Below, one piece after another: positions 14,731 to 22,985 of a stretch of 59,667 nucleotides of DNA (within the stretch, counting starts at the first letter, position 1; the number at the start of each line of letters is the position of its first letter). Both the position numbers and the translations under genes were made by a program. The notes under the pieces are model-generated. The model did not search any database, was not told the DNA's origin, and was given only the letters and a program-made list of their open reading frames with translations. Source of the stretch: Acetatifactor sp. (GTDB taxonomy: Bacteria > Bacillota > Clostridia > Lachnospirales > Lachnospiraceae); assembly GCA_024695935.1 (NCBI GenBank), contig JAILHH010000026.1:1-59667 (forward strand), given 5' to 3'.

Positions 14731-15942
14731 ATGATAAATGTTGCAGTATTAGGCTACGGCACTGTAGGAAGCGGTGTTGTGGAGGTTATCGAAGAAAACA
14801 AGGAAACAGTCAATAAAAAATCGGCTGCTGAACTTAATGTAAAATATATCCTTGACCTTAGAGATTTTCCCGGAGATCCTTATGAAAACAAGGTGATTCA
14901 TGATTTTAACATCATTTTAAACGATCCCGAGGTTTCAATCGTGTGTGAGACCATGGGAGGCGTTGGTGCAGCGTATAAATTTACAAAGGAATGCCTTCTT
15001 GCGGGAAAGAGTGTCTGCACATCTAACAAGGAGCTTGTTGCAAAGCACGGTCCCGAACTTTTGCAGATCGCTAAGGACAAGCAGTGCAATTACCTCTTTG
15101 AAGCAAGTGTTGGCGGCGGTATTCCCGTTATCCGTCCCATCAACTATTCACTTACGGCTGAAGAGATCGAAAATATCACAGGTATCTTAAACGGTACTAC
15201 CAACTATATGCTTACAAAGATGGATGCCCTTGGTGCCGATTTTGATGAGGTATTAAAAGAGGCTCAGGCAAACGGATATGCAGAGGCGGATCCCACAGCA
15301 GATATCGAGGGATATGATGCCCGCAGAAAGATCGCCATTTTATCATCCCTTATGATGACAAAGAATGTTGATTCAGAGAAGGTTTACACCGAGGGAATCA
15401 CAAAGATCACATCAGCTGACTTTGAGTATGCAAAGGCTGCAGGCTTTAAGATCAAACTCCTGGGAACAAGTGAAAAGGTTTCCGATTCGGAAGTGGCAGT
15501 TATGGTTGCTCCTTTCTTTATCGATCTCGATCATCCTCTTGCCATGGTAAATGATGTATTCAATGCGGTTTTTGTAAAAGGAAATATGCTTGGGGATTCC
15601 ATGTACTACGGACGTGGCGCAGGTAAGCTTCCCACTGCTTCCGCAGTTGTATCCGATGTCATCGACTGTGCAAGACACCTCGGAAAGACAGTTATGTGCT
15701 TCTGGGATGCAGAGGATGTAAAACTCGCAGATGTCAGAGAACTTGAGAGAGAGTTCTTTGTCAGGATCGATGCATCAGCAAAGGATGATCTCGAGGAGCT
15801 TTTTGAGGATTTCGAAGAGATAATCGCTGACAGAAAAGAGGATGCAGGTTATTTCCTTCCTCCCACAAAAGAGAGAGAAGTTTATGAGAAACTCGAAAAA
15901 CTCGGGGACAAGGTTTTGAACGTGATTAGAATTTACAGATAA
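14731..15942 (+). CDS. hom: Homoserine dehydrogenase
   Basis: The 403-aa protein has the NAD(P)-binding start VAVLGYGTVGSGVVEVI, CETMGGVGAAYKF, TSNKELVAKHG, FEASVGGGIPVIRP and GILNGTTNYMLTKM, and the catalytic region EADPTADIEGYDARRK with its conserved Asp and Lys. A C-terminal ACT-like region of about 80 aa is present. It reduces aspartate semialdehyde to homoserine for threonine and methionine. It is flanked by the ACT protein and aspartate kinase, forming one pathway operon. Confidence 0.96.
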   Translation: MINVAVLGYGTVGSGVVEVIEENKETVNKKSAAELNVKYILDLRDFPGDPYENKVIHDFNIILNDPEVSIVCETMGGVGAAYKFTKECLLAGKSVCTSNKELVAKHGPELLQIAKDKQCNYLFEASVGGGIPVIRPINYSLTAEEIENITGILNGTTNYMLTKMDALGADFDEVLKEAQANGYAEADPTADIEGYDARRKIAILSSLMMTKNVDSEKVYTEGITKITSADFEYAKAAGFKIKLLGTSEKVSDSEVAVMVAPFFIDLDHPLAMVNDVFNAVFVKGNMLGDSMYYGRGAGKLPTASAVVSDVIDCARHLGKTVMCFWDAEDVKLADVRELEREFFVRIDASAKDDLEELFEDFEEIIADRKEDAGYFLPPTKEREVYEKLEKLGDKVLNVIRIYR

Positions 15943-15989
15943 GATCATACTAAAAATTATTAGATCATAGATTTGGAGAAAGAATTAAA

Positions 15990-17309
15990 ATGAGTAAGGT
16001 AGTAAAATTCGGTGGAAGTTCACTGGCAAGTGCAAAACAGTTTAAAAAGGTAGGAGATATCATTAAGGCAGATCCCGAGAGAAGATGGGTCGTTCCCTCC
16101 GCTCCCGGAAAGCGTGACAAAAAGGATACAAAGGTTACGGATATGCTCTATGCATGTTACGACCTGGCTGAAAAGAACAAAGATTTTTCTAAAGAGTTGA
16201 ATGCCATTAAGGCAAGATATGATGAGATCATAAAAGGTCTTAAGCTCGACCTTGATCTGTCGGATGAATTTGCGACAATTGAAAAGAATTTTAAGGCAAA
16301 GGCAGGCAACAATTATGCTGCAAGCCGTGGAGAATACTTAAACGGTATTATTATGGCAGATTACCTTGGATATGAATTCATCGATTCAGCCACAGTCATC
16401 TTTTTTGATGAAAACGGTAATTTCGACGGAGAAAGGACCAACGAGGTTCTCGCAGCCAGACTTTCAGATTGCAAAAATGCTGTTGTTCCCGGTTTCTACG
16501 GCGCTCTTCCGGACGGCTCTGTAAAGACTTTCTCCAGAGGCGGTTCTGATGTCACAGGTTCCATCGTGGCAAAGGCCGTAAAGGCAGATGTATATGAGAA
16601 CTGGACCGATGTGTCAGGATTTTTGATCGCAGATCCCAGGATCATTGCTAATCCCAAAGGAATCGATGTCATCACATACAGAGAACTCAGAGAGCTTTCA
16701 TATATGGGTGCGGGAGTGCTCCATGAGGATGCTATCTTCCCCGTTCGCCAGATGGGTATTCCCATCAATATTAAAAATACAAATGCTCCCGAGGACAGAG
16801 GTACATGGATCGTGGGAAGCACATGTCAGAAATCAGACTATGTCATCACAGGTATTGCCGGAAAGAAAGGTTTCTGCGCAGTAAACATTGAAAAAGACAT
16901 GATGAACTCCGAGATCGGTTTCGGACGCAAAGTCCTTCAGGCTTTTGAGGAGAACGGAATCTCATTCGAGCATGTTCCTTCGGGAATCGATACTCTTACA
17001 GTATTTGTTCATCAGGATGAGTTTATCGACAAGGAGCAGAAGGTAGTTGCAGGTATCCACAGACTCGCAAAGCCGGATACCATCGAGATCGAGGCTGATC
17101 TGGCTCTTATCGCAGTAGTGGGTCGCGGTATGAAGTCCACAAGAGGTACAGCCGGCAGGATCTTTTCCGCCCTCGCTCACAAAAATGTAAACGTGCGTAT
17201 GATCGACCAGGGCTCCAGCGAGCTGAATATCATCATCGGCGTTTCAAATGAAGACTTTGAGACTGCTATCAAAGCTATCTACGATATCTTTGTGGAGACA
17301 AAGCTTTGA
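15990..17309 (+). CDS. lysC: Aspartate kinase
   Basis: The 439-aa protein has VVKFGGSSLASAKQFKKV at the start, the catalytic region FSRGGSDVTGSIVAKAV, YENWTDVSGFLIADPR, and tandem C-terminal ACT domains (GIAGKKGFCAVNIEKDMM and ALIAVVGRGMKSTRGTAGRIFSAL). It phosphorylates aspartate, the first step to lysine, threonine and methionine. The ACT domains imply end-product feedback. It sits 47 bases after hom. The symbol follows common use; other names (thrA-type, ask) are possible. Confidence 0.95.
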   Translation: MSKVVKFGGSSLASAKQFKKVGDIIKADPERRWVVPSAPGKRDKKDTKVTDMLYACYDLAEKNKDFSKELNAIKARYDEIIKGLKLDLDLSDEFATIEKNFKAKAGNNYAASRGEYLNGIIMADYLGYEFIDSATVIFFDENGNFDGERTNEVLAARLSDCKNAVVPGFYGALPDGSVKTFSRGGSDVTGSIVAKAVKADVYENWTDVSGFLIADPRIIANPKGIDVITYRELRELSYMGAGVLHEDAIFPVRQMGIPINIKNTNAPEDRGTWIVGSTCQKSDYVITGIAGKKGFCAVNIEKDMMNSEIGFGRKVLQAFEENGISFEHVPSGIDTLTVFVHQDEFIDKEQKVVAGIHRLAKPDTIEIEADLALIAVVGRGMKSTRGTAGRIFSALAHKNVNVRMIDQGSSELNIIIGVSNEDFETAIKAIYDIFVETKL

Positions 17310-17561
17310 TCATATTGAACGCTTACCGGATCTGCCTTGTCTGATGAAAACTTGAAATTAATTCATGGGAATTTATTACTATTTTTTCTGAAAGCGGATC
17401 AAGGAAGCAAAAAAGCAGATTTTTTTCATATCACTTTATTTCTAAATAATGATTCTGAAGGCAGGTACCGATACCACATATTGGTGCCTGCCTTTGTGTT
17501 TGATAAATATTTATTTAACATGATAGTTTTCTGACAAAAGTCTGTACGAAATAAAAATATA
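17310..17561. other. Intergenic region after the aspartate kinase gene
   Basis: No convincing gene is seen. A 65-codon frame at 17337-17534 has no ribosome binding site and overlaps the hairpin at 17459-17493, so it is not taken as real. Confidence 0.6.
17459..17493 (+). terminator. Probable terminator after lysC
   Basis: AGGCAGGTACC (17459-17469) pairs with GGTGCCTGCCT (17483-17493), 11 bp with one wobble, followed by TTGTGTTTG. The distance from the stop codon is large (about 150 bases). Confidence 0.6.
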
Positions 17562-17590
17562 TTGACAATAATGAGCTTTTAAGCTATATT
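17562..17590 (+). promoter_or_regulatory. Consensus sigma-A promoter of the RNA leader
   Basis: TTGACA (17562-17567), exactly 17 bases, TATATT (17585-17590). Transcription should begin near 17597, about 230 bases before the next start codon. Confidence 0.85.
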
Positions 17591-17596
17591 GATATT

Positions 17597-17767
17597 ACAC
17601 AAAAGGAGAAAGAAAAGAGAAAAAAAGAACCAGATGCATTCCTCTTGGAGAGGGGTCTAATAGGACGGTTCTTCATATAGACTAAGAAAGAGAGGACGGT
17701 CCAATGGGTATTTCAGTCTAGGAGCGGGTGTCGATCGAAAGGTGATTGATGCCCGCTCTTTTGTTGT
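17597..17767 (+). ncRNA. Candidate structured RNA (riboswitch-like leader or sRNA)
   Basis: Between a consensus promoter and a strong terminator lie about 170 untranslated bases with nested pairing. AGAACC (about 17626) pairs with GGTTCT (about 17669) and encloses the hairpin CCTCT-TGG-AGAGG. A second domain closes with TAGACT and AGTCTA around GGACGGTCC. The segment GGACGGT occurs in both domains. The terminator follows immediately. I could not match it to guanidine, THF, ZTP, c-di-GMP, fluoride or SRP consensus sequences from memory. It may control the GH3 gene 63 bases downstream or act alone. Confidence 0.55.
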
Positions 17768-17770
17768 GGA
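17731..17770 (+). terminator. Strong intrinsic terminator of the RNA leader
   Basis: GAGCGGGTGTCGATC and GATTGATGCCCGCTC can pair over all 15 positions, with three wobbles, around a GAAAGGT loop. Four T and TTGTTG follow. Confidence 0.85.
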
Positions 17771-17830
17771 AAAACATGGCTGTTTGCGATACAATGTATT
17801 GGAAAATACATTTAAGGAACGGGAAGATTT

Positions 17831-19222
17831 ATGGATAGCGGAAATAATAGTCTTTATGACAATGATATAGATATTGAAAGTGTTGGAGAAAGCAGTGTGG
17901 CGGATGACAGCGAAAGGCGTAAAGCCAGGGCGAAGAAGAGAAAAAAGGCCCGTAACAGAGCGATCGCTTTTCTGTGTATTTTACTCCTTTTGATAGTTGT
18001 GCTTGTTGTGCTGATAATCTATATTCTGACAGGAGGAGATGCAATCTCTTTGCCGGATATATCTGTGGGCACAAGCACTGAAAATATCGAGGATGATGAT
18101 GTTGCCATCGTTATCTCCGGTGAAGAAACTATGGAGGAGTTTGATCCGGAAAGCCTCATACCGGAACCGACTTATGAGGAAAAACTGGATGAACTGGTTT
18201 CTGCAGCGGTGGATGTGATGCCTATCGAGGATAAGGTTGCCGGCCTTTTCGTGGTCACCCCCGAGAATATCACGGGAGTGAGCGCAGCCATTAAAGCCGG
18301 GGATTCTACAAAGGAAGCAATGACAAAATATGCCGTGGGCGGATTTATATATTTCGGAAAGAATATAAAGGATGCGGATCAGATAAAAGAAATGATCTCT
18401 GCTACCGTTTCGTATTCAAGGTATCCGCTGTTTATTGCGGTGGATGAGGAAGGCGGAAGCATCAGTCGTCTTTCTAACAGCGGTATTTTTGATAAACTCC
18501 CTTCAGCTGCGGATGTGGGAGCAACCGGTGACACGAATACAGCATATGAGACCGGATTAAAGATCGCAGAGAATATGACATCCCTCGGATTTAATCTTGA
18601 TTTTGCTCCAGTAGCGGATCTAAAGACTCCGACGAACAATCTGTTGGCCACCAGATCCTATGGATCAGATCCGGATGAGGTGTCAGGGTATGTACTTCAG
18701 ATGATGCAGGGTCTGTCCGACGGAAATGTAACATCCTGTGTGAAGCATTTCCCCGGAATCGGAAGTGCGGATGGAGATACAGAAGAAGGCATGGCGCCAA
18801 GCAGTATCAGCAGGGAAGATCTGGAGTCCGGTGAGTTTCAGATTTACAGAAAAGCCATTGAGGCAGGGGCAAAGATGATCATGGTGGATCACGTGGCAGT
18901 GCCTGCTCTTACGGGAGATAATACTCCCTGTTCTCTGTCAAAGTCTGTTGTAACAGATATTTTGAGGGAAGAGATGGACTATGACGGAGTTATCATTTCG
19001 GATGCGTTAAATATGGGGGCAATCTCTGAATACTATTCATCTTCGGAGGCTGCCGTTATGGCGATCAGAGCCGGCTGTGATATGGTACTGATGCCTGAAA
19101 ACTTTGAGGAAGCATACAACGGAGTCTTGCAGGCGGTGGAGAACGGACAGATCTCCGAAGACAGGATCACGGATTCTTTGAAGCGTGTTTACAGGATCAA
19201 GTTTGCGGACCGTGTTGAATAG
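17831..19222 (+). CDS. Membrane-anchored GH3 family protein (beta-N-acetylhexosaminidase-like)
   Basis: The 463-aa protein has a basic cytoplasmic N-terminus (RRKARAKKRKKARNRA), one membrane anchor at about residues 47-68, an acidic linker and a GH3 domain from about residue 110. GH3 signs are GGFIYFGKNI, FIAVDEEGG, LDFAPVADL, CVKHFPGIG and VIISDALNMGAI, the last with the nucleophile Asp. The NagZ-type motif normally ends D-S/T-H. Here it reads GDTEE, with Glu318 where the catalytic His is expected. The family cleaves terminal GlcNAc from muropeptides or glycans outside the membrane. Activity may be altered. It is followed 17 bases later by a phosphoesterase lipoprotein. Confidence 0.85.
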   Translation: MDSGNNSLYDNDIDIESVGESSVADDSERRKARAKKRKKARNRAIAFLCILLLLIVVLVVLIIYILTGGDAISLPDISVGTSTENIEDDDVAIVISGEETMEEFDPESLIPEPTYEEKLDELVSAAVDVMPIEDKVAGLFVVTPENITGVSAAIKAGDSTKEAMTKYAVGGFIYFGKNIKDADQIKEMISATVSYSRYPLFIAVDEEGGSISRLSNSGIFDKLPSAADVGATGDTNTAYETGLKIAENMTSLGFNLDFAPVADLKTPTNNLLATRSYGSDPDEVSGYVLQMMQGLSDGNVTSCVKHFPGIGSADGDTEEGMAPSSISREDLESGEFQIYRKAIEAGAKMIMVDHVAVPALTGDNTPCSLSKSVVTDILREEMDYDGVIISDALNMGAISEYYSSSEAAVMAIRAGCDMVLMPENFEEAYNGVLQAVENGQISEDRITDSLKRVYRIKFADRVE

Positions 19223-19239
19223 TTTTTTTGTGAGGGCTT

Positions 19240-20520
19240 ATGGGAAAAAAGTGGGGAAATAATGATCATTTTTTAAAAGAAAAGAATAGTTTTGCATACA
19301 CAGGCAGGAGGGGGATATTGTCCCTCCTGTTTTTGGTGGGAATCTTAATATCTGTCACCGGCTGTGGCGTAAAAGACCCCGTTGCGAATGTGATGGTCGT
19401 AAGTGACATCCATTATATTTCACCGAGGATAAATGACAACGGAGAAATGTTTCAAAGCCTCATCAATGAAAGAGATGGCAGGGCAATGCTTTATATAGAA
19501 GAGATCACTGATTCCTTTGTGGACGAAGTGATAGAAAATAAGCCTGAAGCATTGATCGTTACGGGGGATCTGACTTTTAACGGAGCAATCGAGAGCCACG
19601 AAGATCTGGCAGAGAAATTCGCCCGTATTGAAGAAAACGGTATTGATGTCCTGGTTCTTCCGGGAAATCATGATGTTTATTCGGGTAATGCCGCCAGGTT
19701 TATGGGAGAAAGCTTTGAGAGAGTGGAGAGCCCGGACACCGGGAGGTTCATCGAACTGTACAAAGATTACGGATACAGTGAGGCTCTTGAAAAGGATGAG
19801 AATTCCGCAAGCTATATATATGAAGTAAATGATTCTCTCAGAGTATTGATGCTTGATTTTAATACATATGATGCTTACAGCGATATTTCAAAGGATACTC
19901 TGGAGTGGACCGAGAAGGTTTTAAAGCAGGCCAAAAAGGATGGGGTTTATGTGCTTGCATGCGGGCATCAGAACATATTAACCCATCATAAGCTTTTTAT
20001 GTTCGGATATGTGATCGCAAGGACTGATGAACTGACAAAGATTTTTGAAAAATACGGAGTCAAAGTGTTTTTGAGCGGTCATCTGCATACTCAGCATTAT
20101 GCTACAAAGGGAAAGGTTACTGAGATCCTGACATCGGCTCTGCCATTGTATCCAAATCACTATGGTAAGCTTAATTTCTTTGACGGAGTAATGGACTATG
20201 AGGCAGTGGGGACAAAGATTGATGCGCCGGGGTATGAAGAATATGCCATCGAAAGCTTTGAACGAATGTCCAATCCCACGAAGTTGAGCCTCAAAGAGAG
20301 TTCACTTACGAAGGAAGAACAAAAGAGAGTTGCGGACTTTTTTACTTTTACAAATTTCTGTTACTACAGCGGCGATATGGTTAGCTATTCGAAAAGTACC
20401 GAGAGGGACGAGATAAAGGAACTCTGGGACAAGAGCGGCTTAGGATACAGACCTTACCTGGAACTTATCGAGGAGGACAGCGGAAAGGATTTCAAACATC
20501 TGAGAGTTAAACTTAAATAA
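19240..20520 (+). CDS. Metallophosphoesterase lipoprotein
   Basis: The 426-aa protein has a hydrophobic segment ending in the lipobox SVTGCG (near residues 38-43), so it is probably a lipoprotein on the outer face of the membrane. Calcineurin-type metal motifs follow in order: VVSDIHY, VTGDLTFNGA, LPGNHDVYSG, ACGHQN and LSGHLHTQH. The substrate is unknown; wall or nucleotide phosphates are possible. The ATG at 19240 has only a weak ribosome binding site and the long N-terminus before the hydrophobic stretch is unusual. It is probably cotranscribed with the GH3 gene and ends at a strong terminator. Confidence 0.88.
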   Translation: MGKKWGNNDHFLKEKNSFAYTGRRGILSLLFLVGILISVTGCGVKDPVANVMVVSDIHYISPRINDNGEMFQSLINERDGRAMLYIEEITDSFVDEVIENKPEALIVTGDLTFNGAIESHEDLAEKFARIEENGIDVLVLPGNHDVYSGNAARFMGESFERVESPDTGRFIELYKDYGYSEALEKDENSASYIYEVNDSLRVLMLDFNTYDAYSDISKDTLEWTEKVLKQAKKDGVYVLACGHQNILTHHKLFMFGYVIARTDELTKIFEKYGVKVFLSGHLHTQHYATKGKVTEILTSALPLYPNHYGKLNFFDGVMDYEAVGTKIDAPGYEEYAIESFERMSNPTKLSLKESSLTKEEQKRVADFFTFTNFCYYSGDMVSYSKSTERDEIKELWDKSGLGYRPYLELIEEDSGKDFKHLRVKLK

Positions 20521-20534
20521 TAGAAGAGATTGCT

Positions 20535-20570
20535 CCCCGCGGTCCATATGACCGCGGGGATGTTTTGTTT
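20535..20570 (+). terminator. Terminator after the phosphoesterase gene
   Basis: CCCCGCGGTC (20535-20544) and GACCGCGGGG (20550-20559) form a perfect 10-bp stem, followed by ATGTTTTGTTT. Confidence 0.9.
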
Positions 20571-20609
20571 CAAGATAAAGATTATATGTTTATAAACCGG
20601 GTTCCCGCA

Positions 20610-20678
20610 GGTTTTACATCGGTTTGCACCGGTTTACACAGTCTTACATCGGTTTACACCCGGTTTACATCGGTTTTG
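20610..20678. repeat. 10-bp tandem repeat, consensus GGTTTACAYC
   Basis: Successive blocks begin at 20611, 20621, 20631, 20641 and 20651: GTTTTACATC, GGTTTGCACC, GGTTTACACA, GTCTTACATC, GGTTTACACC. A further copy is shifted by one base at 20662 and a partial copy follows at 20672. The period is close to one DNA helical turn. No gene is present. Confidence 0.75.
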
Positions 20679-20718
20679 GATTTGAAATTTCGCTTTATGC
20701 CCGTTTGGGGAGTGTCTT

Positions 20719-21254
20719 TACAGTTTATAATCGCAAAAGCGCAAAAAAACTGTAACCGAAAAAAACGAAAAATGATCTTTACAGTTTTTTTGTGAAAACA
20801 TCAAAAAAGACTGTAAGCCACAATCTACCTGCAGAGCTGCCTTACAGTTTTATTTGGCATGCGTGACAAAAAAACTGTATCTGAAAAAAACGAAAAATAA
20901 TCTTTACAGTTTATTTGTGAAAACATCAAAAAAGACTGTAAGCTAAAATCCACCTGCAAAGCAGTCATACAGTTTTATTTGGCATGAGTGCAAAAATAAC
21001 TGTAACAGCAAAAATTCGCTTACAGTTATTTTTGAGAAAAAATCTAAAACACTGTAAGGAAATGGTGACCACGCAAATCTAAAAAATTTTTTTACAGTTA
21101 TTTTAGTGGGAAACTTAAAATAAACTGTACGCTCGAAATTTGGCGTACCGCTAAATTTTATTAGATGTTCAAAAAACTGTAATGATAAAGAAAAGGCGCA
21201 AACCGGGAGAAAAGGATTACGGTTATTTTGCGAGCGAATACGAAATAGACTGTA
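20719..21254. repeat. Array of alternating inverted repeats with a 125-bp period
   Basis: TACAGT occurs at 20719, 20780, 20843, 20905, 20968, 21021 and 21093. ACTGTA occurs at 20749, 20810, 20874, 20935, 20999, 21051, 21124, 21176 and 21249. From 20719 to 21129 they alternate strictly, about 30 bases apart. The series 20749, 20874, 20999, 21124, 21249 is spaced exactly 125. The first two 125-bp units (about 20754-21003) are nearly identical over most of their length; later units have diverged. Each neighbouring pair can form a stem. It is not a CRISPR array, because the repeats invert and spacers are partly conserved. No gene is supported in 20521-21403. Confidence 0.85.
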
Positions 21255-21353
21255 ATAATCAGCAATCAGATGGCGAAGAAGGTGGACCTCGGCTTTGCGC
21301 GGACCGGAGCGTAGCGGAGATAATCGAACCTTCGAGGCACGGATGTGCCTCGA

Positions 21354-21396
21354 AAAACAAAAAATGGACATCCTGATGGATGTCCACTTTTTGTTT
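21354..21396 (-). terminator. Terminator after tRNA-Gly (works in both directions)
   Basis: TGGACATCC-TGAT-GGATGTCCA forms a perfect 9-bp stem flanked by A-rich sequence on the left and T-rich sequence on the right. On the minus strand it follows the tRNA by about 15 bases and ends with a T run. Just beyond is another hairpin, TTCGAGGCAC-GGAT-GTGCCTCGAA (21331-21354). Confidence 0.8.
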
Positions 21397-21403
21397 TCTC
21401 GAG

Positions 21404-21475
<72 letters not shown>

Positions 21476-21490
21476 ATTTAAGACTTTCTA

Positions 21491-21519
21491 AATATACTAT
21501 AAGAATATGTAAAAAGCAA
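21491..21519 (-). promoter_or_regulatory. Promoter of tRNA-Gly
   Basis: On the minus strand TTGCTT (21519-21514), 17 bases, TATATT (21496-21491), ending 15 bases before the tRNA 5' end. Confidence 0.7.
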
Positions 21520-21668
21520 GATTGTAAATATCTGCCATAGAAAGCAATAGTCAGAATATTTTGAGATGATTTTAAATTATGTGGAAAATATCATATAAAT
21601 GTGATACGATTGCATTGTATATTGGTTAGTTGTAAAGAGATTTATTATTTATATGAGGGGAAGAACAA

Positions 21669-22940
21669 ATGGAATTGACCAATGCGTACCTTGAATTTTT
21701 TGCATCCGCCATATTATTGATTCTGAGTGCATCCACACTTGATCACAAAAAGAAAGGATTTACCTACATCAGGCCACTCACATTGATGATCTTTGCCGCA
21801 GTATTTACAGATGCCTGGAGTTGGGTGTTTGTGGGAAGAAAAACCGCATTTCCCATTGTTGAACTGGTCTGGGTGGTTGATTATATCGTTATGATGTCGG
21901 CGGTAGCAGCCTTTCACCGATATGTACTATCGGGACTAAAGGATGCAACCGGCAGAACGAGCAGATGGTGGGATAATATTCCTTATGTATTTCTGACGAT
22001 TCTGGCCCTTGTATGGGTCACTTCTCCTTTCACGAAACATTTCTTCTTTTTTGACAAAAACGCAATGCCACATTATGGCAGGTTTTATTGGTTCAGTCAG
22101 ATTGGTGCCGGAATAGTCATATTTGTGGATATGATATATCTGTTTGCCAACAGAAGAAAAATGCCGCTAAAGACTATGATCGCATATTTCAGCTTTGTTA
22201 TTATCCCGGTGCTTGCGATGCCGATCGAAGCACTTACAGGCTCCTCAGTTATAGTTTACCTTGCGATGACTGCTTCGGTTGTAATCTGTCATACTTTCCT
22301 TGAATATGATGTTGATAAAGTATTAAAAGAGCAGGAAGAGGAACTTGTTGATAATAAATCAAAACTTATGCTCAGTCAGATCCAGCCCCATTTCCTGTTC
22401 AATGCTTTAAATACCATCAGTTATCTCTGCGATGAGAATCCTTCTGAGGCAAAGAGCGCCATCATTCATTTTGCAAAATATCTGAGAATGAATCTGGATG
22501 CCATCAACAAACAGGAACTCATAGATTTCGAAGAGGAACTGAACCATACAAAGACTTATCTGTGGCTCGAGGAACTCAGATATGAGGAATTGTTGAAAAC
22601 AGTCTGCGTTGTTAACACATCTGATTTCAAGATACCTGCGCTTACTCTTCAGCCCATTGTTGAAAATGCTGTAAAGCATGGCTTTAAGAACCGCAAGGAG
22701 GGCATCAGGATCTCCGTTATAGCGGATGAGTTCGATGATTATTTCCAGGTTATGGTGGTGGACGACGGTGTTGGATTCACTCCTTCCAATTATATGGGAG
22801 ACGGTGGAAACCACGTGGGTATCAGAAGCGTTGAAAACCGTCTGAGACTTATGTGTAACGGCAGAATGGAAATAGACAGTGAGATAGGAAAGGGAACAAC
22901 GGTAAAGATCATCATCCCAAAGTCCCAAGAGGATTCGTAG
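21669..22940 (+). CDS. LytS/YesM-type sensor histidine kinase
   Basis: The 423-aa protein has about seven membrane helices in residues 1-215 and then a His_kinase domain (PF06580). The motif LMLSQIQPHFLFNALNTI carries the phosphorylated His241. PIVENAVKHGF and VVDDGVGF form the ATP-binding site. The signal sensed by the membrane part is unknown. A receiver protein starts 45 bases downstream and is its likely partner. A second, related kinase lies two genes further on. ATG at 21669 follows AGGGGAAG. Confidence 0.92.
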   Translation: MELTNAYLEFFASAILLILSASTLDHKKKGFTYIRPLTLMIFAAVFTDAWSWVFVGRKTAFPIVELVWVVDYIVMMSAVAAFHRYVLSGLKDATGRTSRWWDNIPYVFLTILALVWVTSPFTKHFFFFDKNAMPHYGRFYWFSQIGAGIVIFVDMIYLFANRRKMPLKTMIAYFSFVIIPVLAMPIEALTGSSVIVYLAMTASVVICHTFLEYDVDKVLKEQEEELVDNKSKLMLSQIQPHFLFNALNTISYLCDENPSEAKSAIIHFAKYLRMNLDAINKQELIDFEEELNHTKTYLWLEELRYEELLKTVCVVNTSDFKIPALTLQPIVENAVKHGFKNRKEGIRISVIADEFDDYFQVMVVDDGVGFTPSNYMGDGGNHVGIRSVENRLRLMCNGRMEIDSEIGKGTTVKIIIPKSQEDS

Positions 22941-22985
22941 ACACTTCTGCTCTAAATATGGAACACAGAAAGGCATGTTTATAAT

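Noticed and set aside
17337-17534. 65-codon open frame after the aspartate kinase gene
   Set aside because: No ribosome binding site, no recognisable features, and it overlaps a terminator-like hairpin.
17597-17767. Mini-ykkC (guanidine-II) riboswitch, because of two ACGG segments
   Set aside because: The flanking bases do not form the required short stems around ACGR tetraloops.
20719-21254. CRISPR array
   Set aside because: Repeats alternate in orientation, are only about 10 bases, and the intervening sequences are themselves partly repeated; no cas genes nearby.
21182-21376. 64-codon plus-strand frame before the tRNA
   Set aside because: It overlaps two hairpins and the last repeats and has no start signal.
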